From Saccharum officinarum (Eukaryota; Streptophyta; Magnoliopsida; Poales; Poaceae), in NCBI GenBank assembly GCA_020631735.1, contig CM036231.1, positions 4,801,831 through 4,865,830 of the forward strand: a stretch of DNA of 64,000 bases, in the 5' to 3' direction. Both the position numbers and the translations under genes were made by a program. This document shows, one piece after another, positions 32,001 to 43,929 of the stretch. The notes below the pieces were generated by a model that had not been told where the DNA came from, made no database searches, and saw only the letters and a program-made list of their open reading frames with translations. Numbering within the stretch: the first letter of the stretch is position 1; each line of letters starts with the position of its first letter.

Positions 32001-33940
32001 CTAGCAGCTCGTCCTCACCGAGCTCGCCTACCCCACCACCTTGTTCGCCACCACCTCCGGCGAGTCCTTCACCACCGCCACCACTAGCTCCGGCAAGTCC
32101 ACAGGCTCCGGCGAGTCCACCACCAGCACCGCCGGCCACGCCTCGCTCTCCTACACCGGACCCTACCTCTTCAGGTTCGGCGCCGGCAGCTTCGGCCCAC
32201 GACGAGCAGCGCACAGTGGAGTTCGCAACTCCGCTGTCCAACGACGAGGATCGCATCGACGCCTACCACGGCGGCGAGCCTCTGCGCTACCGTACCGTGG
32301 ACAACCTCCTCGGCGAGCAGCCGGTCCCTGGACTGGCACAACACGACTTTGAGGCGGAGCTGCACCTCGCACAGGACGATGGCGAGCCTCGTTCCTTCGC
32401 CGAGGCGGAGAGGGACACGGCATGGCGTGCCGCGATGCAGATGGAGATGGACGCCGTCGAGCGGAACAAGACGTGGGAGCTGGCCGATCTTCCAGCCGGC
32501 CACCACGCCATCTCTCTCAAGTGGGTCTTCAAGCTCAAGAAGGACGAGACCGGAGAGGTGATCAAGCACAAGGCGCGTCTGGTGGCGCGCGGCTTCGTCC
32601 AGCAAGAAGGAATCGACTTCGACGACGCCTTCGCGCCCGTTGCACGGATGGAGTCCGTGCGACTCCTCCTTGCGCTAGCTACCCAGGAGGGCTGGCGTGT
32701 CCATCACATGGATGTCAAGTCGGCGTTCCTTAATGGCGACTTGAAGGAGGAGGAGGTCTACGTGCATCAGCCGCCGGGATTTGCGATTCCCGGCAAGGAG
32801 GGCAAGGTGCTTCGCCTGCGCAAGGCCCTCTATGGCTTGCGACAGGCACCGAGGGCGTGGAATGCCAAGCTGGATTCCACGCTGAAGGGGATGGGCTTCG
32901 AGCAAAGCCCACACGAGGCGGCCATCTACCGGCGGGGCAGCGGAGGAAAGGCCCTGCTGGTAGGCGTCTACGTCGACGACTTGGTGATCACCGGCACCAA
33001 GGAGGTGGAGATCGAGGCGTTCAAGGAGAAGATGAGGGCGACTTTCCAGATGAGCGACTTGGGCCCTCTCTCCTTCTACCTGGGGATCGAGGTCCACCAG
33101 GACAGCTCCGGCACCTCTCTTCGCCAGACTGCCTACGCCAAGCGCATTGTGGAGCTAGGCGGTCTCACCGACTGCAACCCAGCCCACACTCCTATGGAGG
33201 AGAGGCTGAGGCTGAGTCGGGAGAGTACGGAGGAGGAGGCGGACGCGACGCAGTACCGGCGCATTGTGGGCAGCCTTCGCTACCTTGTCCACACGTGACC
33301 GGACTTGGCGTTCGCCGTCGGCTACGTCAGCCGGTTCATGCAGCGACCGACGGCGGAGCACCAGCAGGCCGTGAAGAGGATCCTCCGCTACGTCGCAGGC
33401 ACCTCCGACTACGGCTTGCACTACCCGAGGTGCCCCGGTGCGGCGCATTTCATCGGGTACAGCGACAGCGACCACGCCGGCGACATCGACACGAGCAAGA
33501 GCACCAGCGGGACGCTGTTCTTCCTCGGCAAGTGTCCGATCAGCTGGCAGTCGGTCAAGCAGCAGGTGGTGGCTCTGTCCAGCTGCGAGGCAGAGTACAT
33601 CGCAGCCACTACCGCTGCTACTCAGGCCTTGTGGCTGGCTCGGCTGCTTGGCGATCTCCTTGGCAGAGATGCAGAGGCGGTGGAGCTCAGGGTGGACAGC
33701 AAGTCCGCCTTGGCCTTGGCAAAGAATCCTGTCTTCCACGAGCGCAGCAAGCACATCCGGGTGAGGTACCACTTCATCAGAAGCTGCCTGGAGGAAGGGA
33801 GTGTCCGGGCCAACTACATCAACACCCAAGACCAGCTCGCCGACTTCCTGACCAAGTCCCTCGGACGGGTCAAGTTTCAGGAACTTCGCGCCAGGATCGG
33901 GATGGCCCAGATACCTCACAAGGAGCCACACAAGACTTAG
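29027..33940 (+). pseudogene. Copia gag-pol polyprotein with a single premature stop
   Basis: One frame covers the whole polyprotein (1,637 sense codons plus the internal stop). The N-terminal ~110 residues are Ala/Glu/Arg-rich helix, followed by a 31-residue tandem duplication. The Gag core includes WPTLTKTNYVEWAAVMRVKL. The zinc knuckle CYNCGKLGHWAKDC has C467, C470, H475 and C480. Protease is CLDTGATHHMT with D547. GAG-pre-integrase is WHERFGHLNFEAL with CDTCVLTK. Integrase has D741 (HGDLCG), D804 (RTDNDGEF) and E840 (VVERRN), a D-D-35-E triad. RT includes [23 protein letters not shown] and YVDD at residues 1315-1318. TGA at 33296-33298 falls in YLVHT-stop-PDLAF, where relatives have Arg, consistent with CGA to TGA. 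RNase H (YSDSDHAGDI, SSCEAEYIAAT) continues in the same frame to the TAG at 33938-33940. Gag, protease and integrase are intact, but RNase H is cut off unless the stop is read through. Confidence 0.92.
29438..29623 (+). repeat. In-frame 93 bp tandem duplication in gag
   Basis: Unit 1 (29438-29530) and unit 2 (29531-29623) both encode 31 residues beginning GGRVDGERGLHRQR and ending HHEYQAV. Only a few bases differ, so the duplication is recent. It keeps the frame. Confidence 0.95.
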
Positions 33941-33948
33941 GGGGAGAG
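33937..33948 (+). other. Polypurine tract
   Basis: The purine run AGGGGGAGAG directly precedes the 3' LTR, where plus-strand DNA synthesis starts; it overlaps the end of the pol stop codon region. Confidence 0.8.
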
Positions 33949-34300
33949 TGATGGATAAGTCTCTGTGGCTGGTGGTTGTAGGGCTGCTGCACACTGCAGC
34001 ACATGATCTTTGTGTCCAGCATCTTTTGACTGCTTTTAGGACAGCAGTTAGCATCTAGGACAGCATCTGCTTTTAGGACAGCGGTTGGCATCTATGACAG
34101 CATCTTAGACTAGCATCTTGGCATATGCTTGGCTGGCTAGCAGCCTATAAATATGTATCCCCAACCCCTCAGGTTGGCATGGCATTGTATGAGTTTGTGT
34201 GAGAAATAAACCAGAAAATTGCCCCAACTCCTAGTGTCATCCTCTCTCGATGAGAGTAAGGATTCAGCTACTACCAAGAGTGCGAATCTAGCGACTAACA
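33949..34300 (+). mobile_element. 3' LTR of the complete Copia element
   Basis: 352 bp, identical in length to the 5' LTR with seven substitutions and no indels; TATA box CCTATAAATATG at 34144-34155. Followed by the target duplication GTCTC. Confidence 0.95.
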
Positions 34301-37300
34301 GTCTCCTTCAATAACATTGTCATGCCTTATAGTTTTTACACTCTGCACAAGCAAAATTGCCTTACTGATATGAAACATTAGGCATAAGTAATTGACAAAT
34401 TATACAGCTAAAAATATTGCTGTGTCCACCAAGGATGCTTTCACCAAGTACTTCTAGACGTATAAGAAATGGCAGTATAGCACAACCACCATGCAACGAA
34501 CATGACATGAAAGACCCTACGCTATCATTTCTTTGCAATAGTCGGCCTCAACAATCACGAAGCAGAAGCCTAATGCCAGTGTTTAAATGACAGGAAAGTA
34601 CATGATACTAAAAGGAAAAACTATTACTCCTTATCCGGTGCCTTTGATAATTTAAAAGGTTATTTACAATCAATCAGTTTAGCAATCGGAGCATCGTACA
34701 TACTCTTCTATCAAAAAGGAACGAGAGTAGTTCGAGATGGACCTGCTATCCAAAGCAAATCTCAACTAAATGCATAGACACAGTTGTATCCTGAAAAAAG
34801 ATAAAGAGAATAGGTTATTGAGTTATAGCTATTAGGATGAAGAGCCTAGGTGATTATACATGTTTTTTAGCAGAATCTACTACCAGCTCTCTGATATTTT
34901 TATATGAAATAAACTAATCAAGGTGACACAGTTGCAACTTTGCAAGTCTAGACTAAATGCTTAGGCACACAGTTGTATCCTGATAAAAGACCAAGAGAAC
35001 TCACATAAACAAACAATTAGCTCAGCAGTGCAGACAACCTAGGCATCTAGACAGACCCCATGCTACTTCACGAATCACAGATTGGACACAAAGCTCATGA
35101 CAATGTGTCAATATTACACAGGCTGACATGCACTTTATGCTTTTCACATTTGCCATGTGGCAAGGGAAAGTGGATAGAAAAGATGTGTATAAATAAGTTT
35201 GTGAAGCGGAACATACTGTATTATGTGTAGGAGAGAGGTCAATAGCATTAACAGGTCTCTGTGTGACATGGAAAATACACGTCTTCATTAGGGTTAGTGT
35301 TCTTGCATCCCAGAGCTAGCCATGGAAAAGCTGTGATCTCTGTTCCAAGCCAACCAGAGGCTGACCGGAGCTGTGCAATAGTCATGAGTTGATAAATATC
35401 TGAATCTGAACTTTATTTGGTTTCTTTTTTTTTCCAACATGAAAACCATCTCAATAGAGAGATGTACTCTAATGAACCCACATACAATTACTTGGAGAAA
35501 AAAAAATATTGTGGACTGCAGTGCTGTGTTCTTACCATCATAGCTAATAATAGGGATTTCGTTTGTACAGATTTGTGCAATTTAATTTGGTTTTGGTTAG
35601 CAAAAAGGGATAGCCAATGTTAGTCATTCAACTCTTGTTTGATTTGGTTCAATATTCATACATTCACATTATTGCACCTTTGGAGAATTTTGCTTTGTAT
35701 CCTGGTTATTCCTTCTGCATTTTATAATGTCAGTGGTAAGAACAATCTGAAAGCCAAAAATACTTTCTAAATATACAGGGCATTAATTTTAGTAGTTTCC
35801 GAAAATTTGTTTCATGGGTGCAACATGAGAAGCTACAGAGTTTCTGAGTTTAGATATATACAGTACAGAGAGTGCTTGGTTAAGTAGTCACCGTTCCAAT
35901 TTCTTTTTCTTTCTCTAGAGCAGATAAGCCAATTGTGTGTACGTGAATTGCAGGTTACAGAGAATGAGATCGTGGATATGTTTAATTTAGCAGGGTTTGT
36001 CTGGATGTGTCGATTCCACATAAGTCTGGTGAGGAGTATGTATGAAGAAAAAAAAGCGCCACAGATTGACAAACAGGTTACCAAGTTTACATTGATTTTG
36101 CATTCTATCTGTTTGCTTCATCTCTATCATCTAACCCTACTGTTTTTGTATGGAAATATCAAATCCTATGTGTCAGCCTCCTATATATTTTTTCATTGTT
36201 ACCCAAATCCATCACTAAACTTAGCTCATTCGTGTCACTTGGTATGGTTGGTTGGACTGGGCTCTTGCGTTATGTCATTTAGGCTTGGAAACAAAGTCAT
36301 GCTCTCTCATTGTATGGATGACTAATTGCTAGCTGTTTGAAGAATCAGTTTTCTTGTCCCAGTTTTACTTACTCGTTATTTTAGGAACTCTCATGCCCTT
36401 ATCTGATGTAGCTGAAAGGGATTTTCTCATGGGTGCTACATATATACGGATATGCCTTAACTCAAACCAATTAAGATAGCTATGAAGAAGTAGTGTGCTA
36501 GCTGCTTGGCATTACGATCTTTGTAGATTCAGTATCTTGTTTGACTTTTCATGTCCGATTAAAGCACTACTTGATACTTCACCTGCAGCATTGCTTTCCT
36601 CTTTTTTCTTCTCTCATTTAGCTAAAAGGCCTGATATGCTGTAGGGGGTACTCACTGATGGATCGGTTTTTTATTCTAGCTATGACAGTGGTGACCTGTA
36701 TGAATTTGCTCTTGGAAATGGCCGAGAGATAAACGGTTATACTCCGTTCTTATGATAACAATAAATTTTCTATGTTTATCTGTTGTCCAGTGTCCATACT
36801 AAAGGCGGTGTGTGTAAAAATTGAAGGTATTAGATGCTAACCTAAGCTTAGGATTATGAAATGTTTAGTATACTGAGTTATTATTGGTAACCATGTGAAA
36901 TTTATTAAGGTCTACTCAAGCAAAGTATACATATGATTCAAGTTCTGCTGGTCCACTTGTGTGCTAATTTTCTTGATTACTTTCTTAGGTGGAAGCTATA
37001 GATTTTCAACCCCAATCTGTGTTGGTTTTGGATAGAAACATATAGGCTTACAGTCAGTTTGCAATATAGCACATGTTGATTTTGTTTCAAAACTGAACAC
37101 ATGTGAAGCAATGCAATATTATCAAGTATGTGGCTTCAATTCAGTTACAATGTTGAGTTCAAAAAAAATCAGTTACAATGTTGAATGTGCTGAATTAAAC
37201 ATTCTCTGTTTTTCTTATCTGTGTCTATGAAACTTCAGACCGTCATTATTTTCTTAGTGTTGTGCTGTTTAGTCTTGATCATCTTGCAGCCTGAATTTCC

Positions 37301-38182
37301 AAGTTTCAATTTTAAATCTTTTTATCCAGTTTTCAGTTTTAAACAATGTAATATGTGCAATCTGAGTTTTTGCAGTGCTCATACATTCTCTATTCTCTAA
37401 TATCAAATTTTCAGTTTTAAACAATATAATATATGCAATTTGAGCTGGGTATCGCTGCTTGCTATAATTTTATATGTGGAGCATTGGTTGCATTTTTGCA
37501 AAGATTTTGACTGGTAGGCCTTTATTCCCTGGAAAAAATCAATGACTGATCTCTTTGTCATGCCATCGACAGATACTACTTTTGCAGGTATGATGTTACT
37601 ATTCATGAAAATATTAGCATGTTCATCTAAGCAAAGAAAGAAATCAAAGAGGAGGAAACAGCTAGGTACCCTTTTTAGAGAACTTCCGTGCACATTCTTC
37701 AGTGATCAAGCTCTTTGCATTTTCAGTTTGCATTGCTGTAATTTGTGTTACTTTGAGCACTTGACTTTAGACAAGTTGGTCGAAGGGCAGCTTGTCCTTG
37801 TCAGGTCAGCACATCTTACTTTGCAATATATGTTCCAATTAGCTACTGAATACCAAAGAATGAGGATCCATGGACAATTTTTCTTGTCTAAAATATACTT
37901 TGTCGTCCAATCACAAAAACTTGTGATTGGGTTGTTTAGAGCTATATTAACTGGCACAGAACTGCTAAGTTCATTTAACAGAGAAGAGTATCTATTGTAT
38001 TAAAAATGTTTGGACACATCACTCATAAAACATCACTCTTCAAGTATGTCCAACATGCCTAATATATTATGTTAATTTTTAAGTTGATGGTACTTTTAAT
38101 CAGTGAGACCATATAACTAATCTTGGGTGTTGGCTTCCTCCTTTCAGTTTCCATTCTTTCTATTTGCTCCTATTAGGAATAT
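34301..38182. other. No gene recognised; AT-rich with a few exon-like segments
   Basis: Two plus-strand segments have splice-like edges. One is 35953-36075 (GAATTGCAG before, CAAACAG/GTTACC after; one frame reads TENEIVDMFNLAGF and MYEEKKAPQIDKQ). The other is 36680-36754 (TTTTATTCTAG before; YDSGDLYEFALGNGREING then PFL and a stop). They could be late exons of the unidentified gene at 27.3-28.5 kb, but I recognise no family. The ORF at 37542-38003 is unsupported. Confidence 0.25.
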
Positions 38183-38191
38183 ACCAACAAT

Positions 38192-38417
38192 TAAGGATGA
38201 AAACAGTCGGAAACGGTCGAAAACGGACTTACGATATAGAAAAACGAAAATGGTCGGTTCGGGATATTTCTACATTTAGCAATTAAAGAGTACAAAAAAT
38301 GGTTGAAAATGGTTGTGAAACCAATTGAAACTGACAATTTTTCATGTTAAAAAACGGTTCATAATATAGAAAACGAAAACGGTCAATTCGGAATATTTCT
38401 GTTCCGTTTTCATCCCC
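38192..38417. mobile_element. MITE with 9 bp target duplication (Mutator- or hAT-like)
   Basis: ACCAACAAT flanks the element perfectly on both sides (38183-38191 and 38418-38426). The ends are TAAGGATGAAAAC and GTTTTCATCCCC, an inverted repeat apart from the outermost bases. Internal copies of GGTCGGTTCGGGATATTTCT and GAAAACGG occur. A 9 bp duplication fits Mutator-like elements; an 8 bp duplication (hAT) cannot be excluded because the ends are imperfect. There is no coding capacity in 226 bp. Confidence 0.8.
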
Positions 38418-38779
38418 ACCAACAATACTATAAATGCATACCTTGATGATTGCAAATCATCAATAAGAATTTTAACCATGCACAAAATTCAATTGTAGTA
38501 TTGACATTCCGAACATCACGCTTGCATTATCGTTTTTTAACAATACAACACGTTTATGCTTAAATTATTAGGGTATTATTTATTTTCGTTGCAACGTACG
38601 AAAAGGTCTATATATATGGTAGAATTGGTGAACATGCGGCGGCGCGCTCTCTGTGACCGTGTTAATTTCATGAATTTTGCTTTTTGGATTAAATTTCACT
38701 TTAACGTTGGTATTTAATTTTATAGTATTGTTATCTTATCGTGCGATCCGTATGTTTTTAAGTATAAAAATTTAGTTAT

Positions 38780-38809
38780 CCCGTAGCAACGCACGGGCAC
38801 GCTACCTAG
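38780..38809 (+). mobile_element. Helitron 3' terminus
   Basis: Hairpin CCCGTAGCAACGCACGGG is followed by CACGCTAC and CTAG, then T. A GC-rich hairpin 8-12 bases before a CTRR end, with T as the next base, defines Helitron 3' ends. The 5' end of this copy was not located. A degenerate copy of the same motif (GTTGCAACGTACG) lies at 38589. Confidence 0.6.
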
Positions 38810-39326
38810 TGATCCATCTATATCTACACCTAATACTAAAGAGGCAGAAAAAAAATTCGTCTAACCTAATCACCGAGTAACACTCGGTCTGTTTTCTTCT
38901 CCATGTTATTTTTCTTTCCATTCTGCGTCCTATCTTCCTTTTTCCCTTTTTCTTTCCGCATCTATTGTTTCTTCCGTCCAACCTTTAACCGCTTTTTCCC
39001 TATAAACTGTTTTCTTTTCTTCTCCGGACTGCTTTCTCGTGTCTGTTATTTGAATGGGTCTTTTTCTGTTTTCTCTTTATTGTAGTACACAGTATCTCCT
39101 TTATCATTTGTTAATATAAAATATTTTCACCGCTAAATTTTTAATGTAGTTTTGATTAATAATATTCTTTTATTAGAACCTAGGTTTGATAGTTCAACTA
39201 ATCAAACTATAATTTAAATTTTTTAGCAGTTTGTTATCTAGTTATATACGTATATATTAGTGCAAGCCTCGACGAGGGTTAGATGCGTATAAATCAAGAG
39301 ATGTCTCCATTATAATCATCAATGTA

Positions 39327-39585
39327 CTCCCTCCGTATCGGATTTACAAGTTGTTTAGGACAGTGACGCGGTCTCCAAAACACAACTTTGACCTCTTGTT
39401 TTTATAAAAAATATTTATGAAAAAGTGATATATGTATACTTTTATAAAAGTATTTTTTAAGATAATTCTATTCATATAATTTTACATTTGCAGACTCAAC
39501 AACTTAAAAGTTATTGATGATTTATATTCTTAATGTTTGACCCAAACCTTGTCCAAAACGACTTCTAAATCCAATATGAAGGGAG
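39327..39585. mobile_element. Stowaway-type MITE (Tc1/mariner), 259 bp
   Basis: The terminal inverted repeats CTCCCTCCGTAT...ATGAAGGGAG are flanked by TA on both sides (39325-39326 and 39586-39587). The CTCCCTCCGT end is the classical Stowaway signature in grasses. It lies inside the Helitron at 38813-41235, so it inserted there later or was carried along. Confidence 0.85.
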
Positions 39586-40079
39586 TACGAACAATTCTTA
39601 ACATGACGCAACTAACTCCTGTCGGCTATAATAAAAAAAATTCAAGTTACAATATATTTATGAGTAAATATTTCTTTGTCTCATGACAAAAGAAAAAAAC
39701 TATCAAATTTATATCTTAATTTGATATAGACTTAATAGGATATTATTATATTGTTGTCAATATATCTATATCTATACTTTTATATCTATTCTCTATTCCT
39801 CCTAATCTATATTATATATAATAATAAAGAGGCAAATTTTTCGCGTAAGATGTAAGTAAGACTCTTACTCAATTAAGATTACATGTAAGATTAGGTTGAT
39901 ACTAATCCAAATAGATCAAACTATGTGTAAGATGTAAGACTCCTCATGAACCAAGATTACATGTAGTACTAGAGACGGGGATTAGTTACGATGCTTATAC
40001 GCCTCATATATGCATCAGATACGTATCCAGGCCGTACTGCAAATTTTGGATACGTACGGGTCCGAACATAGCTGGATCA

Positions 40080-40600
40080 ATTGGATATGGTCCATGAAAG
40101 CAAAACGGCCCAACTTTCCTCCCACGCGTGAGTTAGAGTTACCCCGTAATCTATCCTTCCCCTGGCCGCTGGCAGAACCACGCCGCATCCTGCGACTCCC
40201 GATCCAACTCCCACTGGCGACGGGTGGCCGGAGGGTGGCGAATGTCGGCCAAGCCTAGCGGTGGGGCAGGGAGCTGCTGGCAGCAAACCGGCGAGTCGAG
40301 GAAACAGTCGAGCGACGAGCGGCTGCTGCTCCACCCTCTCCGGCTCTCCTAGCTCCCAGCCCGGTGGCCCCTACTTCTACAGCTGCAGGCTGCAGCCTCG
40401 CACGCCCGAGCTCCGAGCACGAGCAGGGCAGCGAGCGGCCGGCGGTGACGCTCTGCAGCCTCACGCCCCAATTCCAAGCGCAAGCGGAGCAGCGAGCGGC
40501 CGGTGATGATGCAATTAGGCGGTGCCTCCTCCAAGTCTGGCAATCCCTGGTCCCAGGTCCTAGCTGGCAAGCAATAGCATCCCTAGAGTTTACTTTTATT
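40080..40600. other. GC-rich island with degenerate tandem duplication, possibly captured DNA
   Basis: This is sharply more GC-rich than the flanks. Two related units of about 65 bp lie side by side: GCAGCCTCGCACGCCC...GCAGCGAGCGGCCGGCGGTGA (from about 40388) and GCAGCCTCACGCCCC...GCAGCGAGCGGCCGGTGATGA (from about 40455). Several overlapping ORFs exist on both strands because of composition; none is recognisable. Position inside a Helitron suggests captured host sequence. Confidence 0.35.
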
Positions 40601-41531
40601 CAATAATCAATATTCATCATGTGATGATTCACTGATTTGTGATGTGCTTCAATCTGAAATTTTGTTCTTTTTTAACCTTTTAATATGAGTACATGTCTCT
40701 GCATGAAACGTGCTCCAATTTAAGTTGACGACCAACAAAAGAAGAAGAATCCATTATAAAAACATGTGTTTTTAGAGAAGGTTTTCAGGAGGCAATAACG
40801 TATGGCGCTGCGAGTAATGCAATCTCGAGTATAAAAGATTTTATTCTATGATAAGAAGCCATTTGCTTTGGATAATAGGTGGAATCAAAGATTTCGACAA
40901 GCAGAGAAGCATTTGAGATTCATAAATAATGTAGTTATTATTATTAAAAAATCCTAGATGTGTCCTGTCACTATTTCTTAGAGAATAGTGTATCTGATAC
41001 TTATAGTATCCGTATATGGTGAACATATTTTATGACACATACTTAACTAGAACAACTCCCATCTGACAATGATAAATGCAGAGTCTGATTCCAATACGTA
41101 TTGGTTGCGCCTCGCTCATTATGTATGTGACTCAGACTCATTACATGTGCTATGTGCTGATACGAGTCAGAACTACTCATGTCTGATTCCTATATATATT
41201 GGGACTCCGTTGCAACGCACAGACACATTTACTAGTAATAATAATAAAGAGGCAAAATTTTAGATTTTTTTTCGTCCATCTATTTTTTTCGTCCACCTCC
41301 CCTAATTACCGGTCTATTTTATTTATAACACATATATGTTGGGATTCTTGAAGGAACTTGATAGGTATAGGAATCCTAATACAAACATGAATAGGAATCC
41401 AAATCTCTTTCTCTGCCTGATATCAAAGCGATTTTTTCAACCCGTATTTTTTATTCCTAAATTACCTTTATTTCTGTCTGTGAGCTCCCACATATACCGT
41501 CCTTGTCTGCGTCGCCCTAAGACCTACCTTT

Positions 41532-41653
41532 CCTTCTTCTTCATGCAACTATCGAAGAGTTGGAGTCCTATTGGCTTTCTTGTCCGATACTTCTTTCTTC
41601 TTCATGCAGCTATTGAAGAGTTGGAGTCCTATTGGCTTTCTTGTCCTATAAGT
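41532..41653 (+). repeat. Tandem duplication, 61 bp x 2
   Basis: CTTCTTCATGCAACTATCGA and CTTCTTCATGCAGCTATTGA are both followed by AGAGTTGGAGTCCTATTGGC and TTTCTTGTCC, at a period of 61 bp; a few substitutions. Confidence 0.9.
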
Positions 41654-41799
41654 ACTCTAGCATGTTACAAAAATCAAATCCACACAGCTCCGGTTCTCAT
41701 ATATATCAGACATCGAAACAAATCATAATCAAATAACCAAATTATTACAAATTCAAGATTAAAGGGCTGCAACCGCTTTTAACCTGGGTTTGGCTTCTG

Positions 41800-43050
41800 T
41801 GTCTTGAAAAGACAGAGTGGGAGCTAGCAGCCAAGCTGGTGTGGCCGGCGCGATGGGCACGCGGGCGGCCAACATGGTAACCGCACGGACGGCACAGGCC
41901 TGGGGCGGGGCGAGGGCGCGTGGACGGCGCGGAGAGCGACACCGGCATGGCGAGCATACGGTTAGTGAGGCGAGCTCGCGGCCAGCACGGAGACCAAAGC
42001 TGCGAGAGTCGACGCGGGCCTGGAGCACGGCGAGCGTGCAACCGTCGCGGAAGGTGACGCGGCGATCGTGCGTGGCCACCGCAGACGGCGGAGCGGCGAA
42101 AGCGCGACAACCGCGCTCCGAGTGGGCGCGGTCGTTGCGGAGGACGGCGGAGCGAGGCTCTGAGTTTTCACCATGCGGGACAGAGGGAGCGTTCCAGGCA
42201 GAGCATGCGAGCACGGACGCGTTTTCCTACGGCGGGCTGCTCCGCTCTCCCACACCGTCCGTGCCGCACCTCGACGCCCGTAGGCACCACCCACCAGCCC
42301 CCACTGGATGCGGGCCTCAAATCACTGGCCTCGCACGCTGCCACGCCGCTCTGGAGGAGGCCACCAGACGCCTCCCGATCGTAGAGGGCGTAGCCGCTGT
42401 GCTGGGTTGTGGTCGATGAAGGGGCCATAGTGCGTCGGACCGCCGCCGCCGGGCCGCTGCAGAGACCCGGCCTCGCCATGAAGGAGGCACATGCGTCGTG
42501 ATGCCAACAATCTGCAGTTGGAGCTGTGGCATATGTGTTCCCACCAAGTAGGACATGTGTATCAAGTTTCTACTTGATTTCGATTCAATGGATTCAATAA
42601 CTTCATGGACCGCTCCATCGACAAGCTTGCCAAATGCTAAAGTGCTCGGATGCACGAACGATTTGCATGATGTCTTGGTGGAAGTTCACGGGATACGAAA
42701 CGCTAAGGACGCATGGGCTGCACCTTACAGGAGGTCCTCCTGCTTCGGAACCGCCACACGTAGCAGTGACCCTGGTTCGCACAGAGCTCATCGACGGTGT
42801 CTCAGTCTCGGCGGAAGCACGGCTGGACGACGTCTCAGCGTCGCACTGTCCGTGCTCCTCAGCGGCATCTAGGAGGCGGCCTGCAGACCACCACCTCCTT
42901 CGAGCGGCGGGCGCAGAACAACTCGGCTCCCCGGACGGCGAGCAGCGGGCGCACAGGACGGCTCGGCGCGCGACACCGGCGCGGGGCGAGCGAATAAGCA
43001 GGTGCTCCAGCTTATCTTTACGGAGGAAAACCAAAGTCTCCAGTTAAAAA
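41800..43050. other. GC-rich block inside a Helitron-like segment; no gene recognised
   Basis: Overlapping ORFs on both strands (for example 41817-42419 plus, 41759-42214 minus, 42603-43034 minus) reflect high GC content. None shows a family motif, and no convincing exon structure was found. As with 40080-40600, captured host DNA is one explanation. Confidence 0.3.
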
Positions 43051-43528
43051 TTAAAATGTTGACGGCCATCAGATCTTACTTTGACGGTTGATATAGGCAC
43101 GAAAGTTACACTGTAACGTGAGAGGAACGTTACTGAATCTCGCTTAGGGCCACAAAGCGCCACTGCCTTGGCCGCCGTGCTGTAGTGCGCCAACGCTCCC
43201 TGCGCCACGGGCTGCAGCCTGCGGCCGCGACCAACCCACTCTATCGAGTCCAGCCTCACAACGCAGTTACCTAGCAGCTGCTTGTGCGCTCGGTTGTCGC
43301 CACTTCTCATGTTGGCTGCCGTGTGCCCATGTTGCATCACCCAGTCATGAGCGCGCTGCTGGTTGCAGCACATGGATGGATTAGATTAGTGGGCTATGAC
43401 TGTTGGATGGGAGACGGAAGGATAAGAACAGATTGTAGAGAGAGGATCATAAAGCAGACAAACGGTCTGGAGTCAGATCAATAAAGCGTTCGACCTGTGC
43501 CAATTATTTTCGTGTTATCAACGATCCT

Positions 43529-43801
43529 GGCCGTGTTTAGATGCCGAAAGTTGAGGCCCGAATTCGAGTCTGCTGCTACAGTGTTCTGAGCAGCTTTTGT
43601 TTTTTAGTTTAAAAAATTGTTCAAAAAATGATTAATTAGACTCAAAATATTCGTCTCGTAAAGTACAACAAAACTGTACAATTAGTTTTTGATTTCATCT
43701 ACATTTAATACTCCATGTATTTGTCGGCATTTTGATGTGACAGGGAATCTTCTTTTTGCATAGTAGAATTTGGGGGGAGAATTTGGGATCTAAACAAGGC
43801 C
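43529..43801. mobile_element. MITE with GGCCNTGTTTAGAT ends, 273 bp
   Basis: The left end GGCCGTGTTTAGATGCC is the inverse of the right end GGGATCTAAACAAGGCC with two mismatches. CCT flanks both sides (43526-43528 and 43802-43804). GGCCTTGTTTAGAT ends are very common in sorghum-type genomes. No coding capacity. Confidence 0.75.
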
Positions 43802-43929
43802 CCTGTATATATATACAATCTTGAGTTCATGTGTGGCATCATGGCATTGCAGGACATTTTCTTCTTTCGTTTATTCCATGATATGCATCTATGCTCATCT
43901 AGACATGACGGATCTATATATATGGTCGA

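Larger units (their letters stand above)
28527..34300 (+). mobile_element. Complete Copia retrotransposon, 5,774 bp
   Basis: Two 352 bp LTRs (28527-28878 and 33949-34300) flank a Met-tRNA primer binding site, one gag-pol frame and a polypurine tract. GTCTC occurs on both sides (28522-28526 and 34301-34305) as the target duplication. By eye the LTRs differ at seven positions (five transitions, two transversions), about 2 percent, so insertion is recent. The coding region is GC-rich, in contrast with the AT-rich surroundings. One in-frame stop at 33296-33298 splits pol. It inserted just 3' of a possible splice donor in an unidentified GC-rich exon-like segment. Confidence 0.95.
38813..41235 (+). 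mobile_element. Non-autonomous Helitron, about 2.4 kb
   Basis: It starts with TC (TCCATCTATATCTACACC, then ACTAAAGAGGCAG) after an A and ends with TCCGTTGCAACGCACAGACA, TTTACTAG before a T. That is the 5'-TC...CTAG-3' structure in an A/T target. It begins three bases after the previous Helitron 3' end. No Rep/helicase ORF is present. Inside are a Stowaway MITE, another copy of the 5'-like motif ATAATAAAGAGGCAAATTTT at 39820, and a GC-rich island at 40080-40600. The 3' hairpin is imperfect. Confidence 0.6.

Noticed and set aside
41759..42419. Overlapping 150-200 codon ORFs on both strands
   Set aside because: Compositional artefact in a GC-rich block; no family motif or splice structure.
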